DNA from: Sphacelaria rigidula
Taxonomy: Eukaryota > Phaeophyceae > Sphacelariales
Direction of reading: 5' to 3'
Assembly: GCA_964200075.2 (NCBI GenBank)
Contig: CAXNAA020000019.1
Location: 1-36,134, forward strand
Length of the DNA: 36,134 nucleotides
A program made the translations under genes and the position numbers. Below, one piece after another: positions 1 to 9,160 of the stretch; the stretch's first letter is position 1, and each line of letters starts with the position of its first letter. The notes beneath the pieces were generated by a model. It did no database searches. It worked only from the letters and a program-made list of their open reading frames with translations, and had not been told where the DNA came from.

Positions 1-163
1 CGAAACTAGAAATAGCGAAGTGTATGGATAAAAGGTTCCTTCCTGTCCTCTGGGGACGAAAAAAAAGAAAAGAAAGGTATATTAGCAACACCCTCACTCA
101 TAGCCGCTGTTTCCCCTCCTCCCGCGCTTTGACCCCAGCAGCTACGCACACGGAAGTGCACAC

Positions 164-1919
164 CTGATAAAATGCCCACCCTCCCTCCGGCGCGAGAGGC
201 GGCCGGCCACCACAATCTTTGCCCTGTCCAGCAGCACCGACGCGACGGGACCCTCACCTGCCGAAAGAGAGCCATACACCCTGACTACTTTTGACCCGTT
301 ACTTGCTTGCTGCTTCTGGTGATGGCGCTCTTGCTCTTGCTCTTGATCCCGCGGGCTGAGGTCAAAGAGCAGCACCGGGCCTTCGCGTGTACCGAGAGCG
401 ACCATGCAGCCACAGGTATCGATGCACGTTGGAAAGAGCGGCACGGGCATTTCTACCGTTTCCGTGTCAGTTATCGGCGCCGCCTGAAAATATAAATAAT
501 GCAGTACAGCGGATGCGAGTATGGAAAGGGGAATCTTCAATTGCGACCGCTCAACATAGCCACGACCGGGGGCTTTCAGGGGATGGGACGATGGGATTGG
601 AGCGAAGAGAACGTTTAGCACAGCCGCGGGGACGAGAAAGCAGGTGAAAAGAGTCGAGTGTGTTGCTGGGGTACTGCATTCGGTGGTCCTTCGTACGGTA
701 AAATGGTTATTTCGGGTGTGGCATATTTAATGAGAGTGCGACGATTACGAACACAAGTGGGGTAGACCCCGGGCGAGAGTTCCAACAGGCACAGTGCGAC
801 ACGTGTACAGTGCGACACTATTTGATACGAGAAAATGACAACACAAGATATAAATAGTGACACACGCTGCATCACGACCCACGCCGCAGCACACACGTGA
901 ATCGACGAAAAGAAGGGTGAAACACAATGAGGGACAGTCGGTACAGTGCTCCCTGCCCTCGTTACCTCACCAGCGGTATCTTTGGAGCGGCCCCACTCAC
1001 CCCAGAAAGTTCCAGGAGTACAAGAATTTTTGGACTCACCAAGCGGCGAAAGGCGACGTGATGATGATACCGTCGCAGGAACTGTTTCCCAGCCTCTGCC
1101 ACAGCGTCCGCCGTTACAGCATCCGCCGCCGCCCCCACCACTCTCCTCCCGGCGCCGTGGTCAGCATCGCTGGGGTCTCCATCACAACATGCAGTCATGA
1201 CACTCCGTGGGTGCTTTCCTAATCCTCCTGCACCGCTACTACTGTCACTCATTGTACCAGGGTTGATGCAGCCTCCACCGCTAGAGGTGGTGCAGTTTCT
1301 CGTTCCTATCGCGTTGCCGCGGGGTGTCGATGTCGCGGTTGTAGAAGCAGCAGTAGAAGCTGCAGTAAAAAGAGCTGCAAGGGTAGCGCTAGGGTCAACC
1401 CTTTTCCTACCTCCCAGCCAACACTCCAACGTGCTTCGTGCCCTGTTGCCGTCACTGTTGTTGCTGTTGCTGCTAATGCTGCTGCTGCAAATGCTGCTGC
1501 TGCCATTGCTGCTGCTCGAAGGACCGACCGCACGTTTCTTCTGGTGATGGAGCTGCTGCCGCGGAGGCGGTGGCGAACGTGGCGGCGACGGCGCAGGCTT
1601 CGAGTTGGCGTGCAGGGCTGCTGTTTCGCCCGAAGGAAACGACCGACAAGCTGTATCATCACCTTTGCTGCCGAATATGACAACGTTCTCGCTGGGATTG
1701 CTGATTGTGCCACGTCTGCACCGACCGGCCGCGATATCGTCATTGCTGCCGTTGGTGGTGGTTATGTCACCTTCGTCTCCATCAAGATTTACTGTCATGC
1801 CTAGCCAGAATGGGGACCGTGCTAAGGCGGACGCCACCCCTTTGCATAGGAGCCTTGCCTCGCTGTGATCGTCGGTGTAAGTGATGGGTTGACATATCCC
1901 CCGTCCGTATATATTCATG
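164..1919 (-). CDS. WD40-repeat-like protein, N-terminal part (two exons, runs off the left edge)
   Basis: Two minus-strand exons can be joined in phase 0. Exon 1 runs from an ATG at 1919 down to a donor at 1001 (GGG|gtgagt); an alternative in-phase donor sits at 1040. Exon 2 runs from 483, after an acceptor reading ttatattttcag, down to a donor at 164 (atcag|gtgtgc). Exon 1 encodes a low-complexity, Ser/Asn/Thr/Ala-rich stretch of about 300 residues with no recognised domain. Exon 2 resembles WD40 blades: a strand ending in GPVLLFDL, a Gln/Glu-rich loop, then KVVRVYGSLSAGEGPVASVL followed by a strand like the kIVSGs element of F-box/WD proteins. WD40 proteins are scaffolds, for example in ubiquitin ligases. 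The remaining blades would lie left of the window. The WD40 call rests on pattern only; the start codon could be in an earlier exon. Confidence 0.45.
1441..1520. repeat. imperfect trinucleotide (GCT/GTT) repeat
   Basis: The plus strand shows runs of ctg, ttg and gct triplets with few interruptions. On the minus strand this lies inside the first exon of the WD40-like gene and encodes its Ser/Asn-rich tract. The purity is low, so it is an old or constrained repeat rather than a fresh microsatellite. Confidence 0.6.
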
Positions 1920-2899
1920 GTGTTGCGCAAGGTGGAGTTGGGGGAGGGTATGAATACGGTTGGATACGCCTTATTCGTCAGTCAGAGAAGAGAGATCCTA
2001 AGCTTTCGTATGTTCGGTAAATGCACTGCACCAAGCTTCCAACATGTGTTGTGCGCTCATGTCGGGTTGGTCAAGAACATCCGGTCATGCGGCACAACAG
2101 TGCGATGGTTGAAGGACGTAAATAGACCTCACTCGCGACCATGAATCAACTCGAGCCTGCTCCCACACAAGGACAAGCAGCAGGCTGAGAAGGAATGAGC
2201 ACGGGGGTGTTTGACCTCGTTCCTTGCCCTGTCCGCTTTACAGTACGAGAGTCGTCCAGGATATACTGTATTGCAGATTGGGGGCGTTTCAATCCACTTA
2301 TGTACAGTATCGCGATTTTTTAAATTTTGAATTCAAGGACCCTTTCTCCCTACGGCTCGCACTTACCCTGGAGGTATCATCTCAGGTACGGAAAACTGTA
2401 CCACGAATATTATAACATGAAGAGGGGGAGGGGGCGGCGGGAAGTCGTCCATTGCTTCTGTACTCTGTAGCCCACGCTCACAGCTGCAGTGCGGTACAGC
2501 GGCCAACTACCTGCTCTTAGCATTTCGCTAATGTTATTTTCCACCAGTCATTTTCCAAAATTGTCTAGTCTGCCGTGGTGTCTTGGTGCTTTTCAAACCA
2601 AGTCTGCCGTGGGGAGAGAATACTTACATTGAGCTTTTCAAATCTTGAAAGCACAGAGACGACTACAGTCAGTATAATTTTCTTCCCCGAGTAGTTGTTG
2701 TCCATATCTTGTTCAGTCGTGCAGCGTGCAGAGTTTCATTTCGACGGTCGACAGTGAACCTAAACCAGATTATCCTGTCCTTCAGTCCTTCTGTACAATT
2801 ATAGGGCACTGAATATCGGTGATATATCAGGGTAGCAAGGTCTCTCGGAGGGACAGCCGACTGCTCCTTGCCCAGTGTTGCGAAGGCCAAGCACCATCG
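1920..2899. other. divergent intergenic region between the WD40-like and CoA-binding genes
   Basis: No convincing coding exon was found. The two flanking genes point away from each other, so both promoters should lie here. I could not identify a defined TATA box or initiator. A purine-rich stretch occurs near 2420-2440. Confidence 0.4.
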
Positions 2900-3755
2900 A
2901 TGGATGCGCTGGTGGGGACATTCCTCGCCGCGGATCGATTTGCCGTGGTGGGTGCTTCTGCTAACCCCAGCAAGTTCGGAAACAAGGTGCGAAGTGATGA
3001 GTGATCTGAAATTCGAAATGTCTCCTTGAACATGTGTGGGTTTTCGTGCGTCAATTTCAACGATTGTACAATCCAAAACATGCTCCGTGCTGTACAACGC
3101 GCACTGCATGCGGATACAGAGGTACTTGCTTGGTGCGTCGCGGTCGCACTGGAGGGAGCTAGACAACAGTGCAGTATATGCACCGCCGCACCATGATAGA
3201 CGAAGATGGTTAAGGAGTTTCTTGCTTACCAAAATTGAAGTGTACCGGTCGATACTCACATTCCGTCCTGTGCGTCAAAATGCCGGTGCGGTACCTTCGT
3301 CTTCTTCCGAACGATGTTGATTCCTCCGGTCATTTACGTGTACTCCCCCCATTCACCCCAGTTGTCTCTTGCTCTTGCCGCCCCTGCAGGACACGCGGGA
3401 GGTACGAAAGTGGCAAACATAGCTAGGTTTCAAATGAACTTCTTGTGGCGAGGAGTATTGTGGAGTTATGACAGCATCGCCTGTGGCAGATCATGGTTTC
3501 ACGGATACGATTTCGTCAGGTTGAAGTTCATTGAACTAGCCTCGAATACCGCCCCCCCCCAATATTGTTTCCCCGGCCCTCACCCCAACGTCACATGAAC
3601 ACCGACTCAGGTGTTGCGCACATACCTCTGGAAAGAGAAGGCGGTGACACCAATCAATCCTCGAGAGGAAGCAATAGAGGGGCAAAAGTGTTCCAGATCA
3701 CTGTCCGACCTGCTGGACCCACAAGACGTTGCTGTTTCGATAGTCACTCCTCCAG
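2900..3755 (+). CDS. CoA-binding domain protein (YccU-like), first two exons
   Basis: Exon 1 (2900-2986) starts at ATG and encodes 29 residues ending at a gtgcga donor. It contains the Rossmann-type nucleotide loop FAVVGASANPSKFGNK. Exon 2 (3611-3755) follows an actcag acceptor in phase 0 and reads VLRTYL, then VTPINPREEAIEGQK, then DVAVSIVTPP, ending in phase 1 at a gtgag donor. This order (VGAS-NP-KFGN, then TPINP, IEG, VSIVTPP) is the signature of the CoA_binding/YccU family, small proteins that bind CoA-like nucleotides through a Rossmann fold. The family continues with a conserved W-L-Q-P-G-A segment of roughly 50-60 residues. I could not find that segment downstream, so the 3' exon or exons are missing, divergent, or beyond the transposon at 4213. 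No further function can be inferred. Confidence 0.7.
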
Positions 3756-4212
3756 GTGAGAGAAAAACGACGGCGGTGCGTATGTTCGTTACTTGTTCGT
3801 ATTTTTAAGCCTGTGCTTGCGCGCGATACAAAGCAGGAGAACCGCCGAATGATCATCACAAGACCAGAAGGAGGTTGAAATTCGTTTGGTGCAATGCCTG
3901 GGAAGAAAAATGCGTACGAGTTCATGATTTCATATGTTTTCCCACATCGCTAACCTCGCCCACCTAACCCAAATGATGCTACCTCCACACTCGCGCTATG
4001 ACGTACGGACCTGTCAACCAGAAATATTGTTTATAAAGACGGTAATGCGCCTCAGGGATTAAAGCCCAGATGTCAGGGATATACACCATTTCGGTGAAGG
4101 TCCGATAGCACGGGAATAAGTTATTGTACTAGTTGTGAACCTGTACTGTCGGCTTATTTGATGCCGTAGGGTGTTGTGGCCCAAACACGATAGAAATGGC
4201 ATGTTTGACTAT
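3756..4212. other. non-coding stretch, presumed intron of the CoA-binding gene
   Basis: This stretch begins with the phase-1 donor of the second CoA-binding exon and ends at the TTAA of the piggyBac-like element. I see no exon, RNA gene or regulatory motif in it. Confidence 0.4.
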
Positions 4213-5260
4213 TAACCCTTTTGGGACTGAAGCTCACGAACACCATTTTCACGACGTGTTAGTAAAATGATAATAAACACGTCTGGGAGCGACCTGTCCA
4301 ATCAGGGCGAGGCGAAATTTATCGATCACATCAGAACGACCAGCGGGGGGGCTGTCGCCGGGAGTGATGTCACCGCAAAAATGGTGTACCCTGTCCCTGG
4401 CCCATAAAAAAGCCTTCGAAGCAGAAGAAAGCCCACGTTCTCGGGGCTCAGATTCCCGGATTTTTCATCATTTACCTGCATTTTATTTAGGCCCGACCTC
4501 CCATCCCCCGAATTTGTTTTGCGTCACCATCCTATAGTAAATCCTAGTTGATAACACTAACATGTAGTGCTCGGGGGAAATTGGGGAATAAACTTACCCT
4601 ATATAATACTATATATGTGGTCATGTTCACAAGGCGACTGAATCTGGTAACTCCGTGGGACGGGATACTGAGCTAGAGGCATGATTTCTGCGTATCCCTG
4701 TGTCAAAGCGGTACAAGCGGCGGTGAGGTCGTATGTAGTTGACGTTGACGAACTTATTGTGTATAGGCAGCTGATCTCTGTCGCGGAGAACTGCCCAGAA
4801 CATGTGAGGGGGTATGCAGCGGCAGCTGCTGCTGCATTCGGAAAAGCGTGCTGCACTGTACTGTATCTGCGGCGTCGTTAGAAGAGAATTTGCCGCTTGC
4901 AACAAAAAGGGAAATCGAGGCCCACCCCGACCACCAAGGGCTGTGTGGCAAGGTGATGGGGACAATATCTAAGGCCACAAGTGGCGGGCGGCGGTTGCCA
5001 TATCCTGTTGAAAGCTCCCCACCGCGATTCATACTGCTTGATAAATCTGTATATTGCCTGATGCGCACAACACCCGAATTAGAGTAGAGACAGTTTGTAC
5101 CTGGAAATAGATTGGATAAAACTTTTGATCTTCATCTAACCCTGCCGTTACATACGTTAATTTTTAGCAACATGAAGCCACTGTTTCATGCATATGCAGG
5201 ACACGTCATTCCTTACCAGCCTTGTTGGTCGTTCTGGAGGCCCAGTCCCAAAAGGGTTAA
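4213..5260. mobile_element. piggyBac-like non-autonomous element with TTAA target sites
   Basis: The left end reads TTAACCCTTTTGGGACTG (4213-4230). The right end (5243-5260) is its exact reverse complement. Both ends are therefore an 18-bp perfect inverted repeat whose outer four bases are TTAA, the target site duplicated by piggyBac-superfamily transposases, and the element termini begin CCCT as in that superfamily. The body of about 1.04 kb holds no transposase frame, so it is probably non-autonomous. Sub-terminal blocks at about 4283-4320 and 5099-5260 recur in inverted orientation at 18792-19132, which supports mobility. A small open frame at 4681-4881 is alanine-rich and unrecognised. 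The element may sit in the intron of the CoA-binding gene. The family assignment rests on TTAA plus termini only. Confidence 0.75.
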
Positions 5261-5454
5261 TAAACGAGAAAATATGGGCCCAAATTTTTGAGCAGATGGG
5301 CACCTTCCCCTTGGTTCGACGATTAATACGATATGCGGATCACAGCCCAACTCGTCCCGTCGATGAGATATTGCTTTTAGAGCTCAACTACGTTTTTAGG
5401 CTGGCCCAGCTCGTAATCCCATTCGTACTGGTACCCCGACAGTTCCGTAACCTC

Positions 5455-5890
5455 TGTGAGACTTTCATACCCTTACCCGATAGTTCTGTCAGTTCTGTAA
5501 GCGTCACGTACCGTTACCGGGGGCACGGGTATGCTCTTGATAAGATACCCCGTGCGGGTACGGTGTCCTTTGCAATTTCCACACCCTACCCGATAGTTTT
5601 TGTGGGTTCTGTAAGCTTCCCATACCCTTACCCGACACTTCACCCTTACCCGACATTTCTGTGAGTTCCATACAAGAGTGTTTACCTTTACCCGGGTCGT
5701 GGGTATACCGTTGAAGGAATGCCTGGTTGCCGGTACGGTTTTCTCTAAGCCTCCCATACCCTAGCCGACATATTTTGTGAGCTCTGTAAGCCTCTCATAC
5801 CCTACCCGAAAAGTTCTGTCAAAATCCTCACGACTGTCATACCGGTACCTGATATTTCTGGAATGTCTGTAGGGAATCTCATGCCCTGCA
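5455..5890. repeat. degenerate ~40-bp tandem repeat field
   Basis: The motif catacccttacccgatag, followed by ttctgtgagttctgtaagc, recurs at irregular spacing from about 5465 to about 5880. Examples are near 5466, 5581, 5619, 5640, 5753 and 5796. Units are roughly 40 bp where adjacent and are separated by diverged GTACGG- and GGGTA-rich sequence. It begins about 200 bp after the right end of the piggyBac-like element. I see no coding meaning; open frames crossing it look fortuitous. Confidence 0.6.
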
Positions 5891-8693
5891 CAACATATCC
5901 GTGCCCTACAGGACGCAACGTCGAAAATTTCTTCCCTAAAACCCGGTCACACAAAACGCAGGCAAAGGGAAAGGTGCGCCAATTTCCCCTTTATTCCGAG
6001 GTAAGATCATCCAAATTTAATCGAAAGGGTGTGACCTTGCAAAAACGGCTCTTTGGTTTGCACACTCAAGGGATGGGCTGATTTGAACCCTTTCGGAACT
6101 GTCCCTTCCTATCCCGAGTCAAGCGCCTCGTCAGTTACAGATGCTCATGGTTGCGGAACGACAATGAAACACCTCCAACCATATGAGATCCGCAAACAAA
6201 GAATGGCTCTCGCTGTGGTTGGATCAGTTTCATCCGACGGTATCAGGCTCGGGGTGAAGTGTCTAATCTTACCTTGTAGTATGAAGCACCCGTTGAAGAA
6301 GTCGGCATTTAAAATGGTGGCAGCTTCCTTTTGCAGGTCCATGACATGCATTATCGCCAGCGCCTCTCCTGATCCGGGCTATGCTGTGGTGTACCGCACA
6401 CGATGCCTGGAAGCAGCGGGCGTGTCAGTGAGCGTCGCACTCTCCGAACTTGCAACGCGCCTCAAGGACCCTCTGGTGTCCACGCTGCGGCTTCTTGTCA
6501 TCAAGTATATTGGTCGTAAAGGGCTGCGTGGTGCTCTACATGCGCAGTACCGTTCGCAAAGTCAACAATCAACCTTCAGTGTAGGCCAGTCACGTCACGT
6601 CTGTTGAATACGTACTATGCCGCCGCGACCCGATGATGTATGTGGTACTGTATAGAAGAGCCGATCAGGGCGAAAGGCCGCGAGTTTGAACAACAACAGA
6701 GACGTTTTCTCGGCCAAATGTGGGTTCAAAATGTGGATTCCGTCATCGAAAAAGGGCGTGAATGGCCCGGAAAAATGGACGAGAGTCGATGCAGTGCGGG
6801 AGTGCCATCCCAATCCGCGATACCAACACTGTTGCGCAGGTACCGGGAGAAAGTTTGGTTGATTGATTCCTTGAAGCTAAGGACTCAATTCGGGATAGCG
6901 GAGCAGTTGAAAATATGACGAGAAATAAGATGTTGCTCATGCTGCACTTCACGATGGTGTTTCGCGCACCAACTCCCGCTTGCTGAGAGTGGTGTTGAAT
7001 TTTGACGGCGGGTGCAGTAGTACTACGCCACATGTACTCCGTATTGCACGCATATGTTGATCGTGAGGTCCACTGCATCGTCCTCGCAAAGATCAAAGAA
7101 CCGTCGCCGGCATGTTCATCACAAGCAAGTATTTGGAAAAGGAACGGTGTTCGTCAAGTAAAACTTTCATCTTGCACAGGTCACAACTGTGGCATATAGG
7201 AACGTACTACGAGGCATCATCGCCAGTACAGAATAGCGCCGCTTGTAGGTCGTGATGATTGTCACCATGGAGTGCAGCTTCTGTAACGATATTGCTGGAA
7301 GCTGATCATGTCAGATGTTCGTTTGAAGGAGACTACTCCGTGGGGGTGTACTGGTCCTGCTTCTTGGTTCATGTTGTGCTAGTGTGTATGCGTAAGAGAA
7401 AGTAGTACGCGTAAACTATGCGCGCCAGTTCGGAACCTTTGACGGGTACAATTCGGGCGAAGTATCAGATGGAGGTGGAGAAGTACCGACGATGGTCCCA
7501 TGAGCAAATATTAACTATTAATAATCCATCACTGTATTGATGCCTATTACCGAAAGGATCAAGAAGAGAGCATGGTATCAAAACAGACATTTTCTGTTGA
7601 TCCGGATGCTTTTTTTTGTCTTGTTTCTCGGAGGTACAACTACTCCGCACATGCCGCAGCGTCGCCATAACCTTGGTAGACCTTGGAGATGCTCGCTCAT
7701 ACTGGGGGTGGGCCTTCTCTCGACACTTGACACTGACGTCTCAAGGTTCCAAGGGTCGGACAAATAATGATTCGTCTGAAAATGACTTGGTTTTAGTACA
7801 ATGAGCCGACTCGCGACGTATCAATCTCTAGGCTTTATTTCAGCGTTGCAACCAAGGTATACGCAGCCCAGACAAGTGAAATGGCGCAANNNNNNNNNNT
7901 TTCAGTTAATCAGGCCGAAGAAATCGTGAATTTGGTGATTTTGAGTCGTGATGATTTGTCGTAACTGTGCAAGGTTCGGGCGTGAGCTACTCACAATTGC
8001 ACGCTCGCCACGCGCACAGGTGCCAACCTCCCTCACCCCAGGGTGAAATTTTGTGGAAACCACCTGTGCATGGACCTCTCCAGACCTCTTCAAATCCCAT
8101 GTGAAACTGCACACATTGGCGCCGTCGCACCGCTGTTTTTCCATTTTTATAATGTCGACGCACTGTTTACCACGAACAAACCACCGCGAGTTATAGGCCC
8201 TGATAGCTTGCGATGCTATCTCGATGTGAATGATTCCATGTCTTGAAAGGATGACGGAAACGGCGTACCTGCAGTCAATCAATCGGGTCAACGGTGGAGT
8301 ATGAATGCCGACGAAGTGACCCATAATTGGCCGCAAGCTGCAAAAGTAGTCTACAATTTTATTGCAACTGAACCCAGATGAGTCGCAAGCTGGCTCCAAA
8401 AATGTTTCGCTTACGTATGGCGTCGTTGTTTGCAGATATGAGATATCAGCCACCACCTCCTCCCTTTCCGGCACGGGGCCTTGGTTTGTTTGCAGCATTC
8501 AGCTTTGCCATCTGCCTCTGTCCTGCACAAGCATATCCTACGGCTTATTTCCCATCTACATTAGGCAAGACGCTCCCACACTTGAAATAATTGCAAGTAA
8601 GGCTTTGTCACTCGGAAATCTATTTTGCTCACGCACTCTCACCAATGTCGTTGGATCTGAGGTGTAGTTTTGAATGGATTCAAATGTGGAAAG
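5891..8693. other. region without a resolved gene, upstream of PP2A-A
   Basis: The N-terminal exons of PP2A-A would be expected here, but none can be assigned firmly. A plus-strand segment at about 6409-6515 reads VALSELATRLKDPLVSTLRL and looks HEAT-like. It could be the first PP2A-A repeat or part of another gene. The 10-base gap at 7890 may hide more. A minus-strand open frame of 198 codons (7902-8498) has no recognisable domain. No tRNA or other RNA gene was seen. Confidence 0.3.
7890..7899. other. assembly gap (10 Ns)
   Basis: Ten consecutive N bases mark a scaffold join. The true distance is unknown, so exons of the PP2A-A N-terminus could be missing or shifted here. Confidence 0.98.
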
Positions 8694-8829
8694 GTTCGTG
8701 TTGCTTCGGCTTTCGCAGTCTGTGTAGGTGGTATATCCAGCGACCACCGAAGTTTCACACCCGTGGCTGCCCTTGCGTCGCAGAAAGCACTTCAAGGCTT
8801 TGCGATTCCATTCGTCGGATGCGGCACGG
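8694..8829 (+). CDS. candidate PP2A-A exon (about HEAT repeats 2-3)
   Basis: After an aaag acceptor-like site, the frame reads VRVASAFAVCVGG and, 8 residues on, FTPVAALAS. In PP2A-A the homologous segment has an F, then VGG, then 15 residues ending in the LLPPLESLA block, and the spacing here is identical. The agreement then breaks down: the following residues do not match the conserved VVRDKAVESL. A different frame just downstream (SSDAARVREVLRE) looks HEAT-like instead. A gtgagg donor at 8830 would end the exon in phase 1, which does not fit the phase-0 start of the exon at 9161. An extra exon, an indel in the assembly, or a pseudo-match are all possible. Confidence 0.35.
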
Positions 8830-9160
8830 GTGAGGGAAGTACTTCGTGAGAGTCAGGGAGAACAGCTTGACCAACCACTCTACCTCGCGCTTGGCATCTT
8901 TATGCACCTTCCGATGTCACATATGTATACAGCTGCCTCAAGCTAGGTGCGTCAGCAGATTCGTGGGACTCACCAAACCGACCACACCTCTGCGCAAACA
9001 AAATTTGCCGCGACGGTAAATCTTGAGATGCGTGAAAATTGTACCAAAAGTTCGGTTCGAAGCGGGTTTCCGCGATCGCCACCTCATCTCACTGATGAAG
9101 TTGCATTACACCCCGCGCCTTTTATGTCCTGTTGTCATACACTCGAAAATCTCGATTCAG

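Noticed and set aside
2669-3259. Minus-strand open frame of 196 codons
   Set aside because: It overlaps the certain first exon of the CoA-binding gene on the other strand, has no recognisable domain, and its length is near chance expectation.
5188-5757. Open frames across the tandem repeats after the piggyBac-like element
   Set aside because: They read through degenerate repeats and the element end; apart from the short conserved peptide noted in the findings there is no protein-like signal.
7902-8498. Minus-strand open frame of 198 codons beside the assembly gap
   Set aside because: No family resemblance, it lies antisense to the expected PP2A-A N-terminus, and its length is close to what chance gives; not annotated as a gene.
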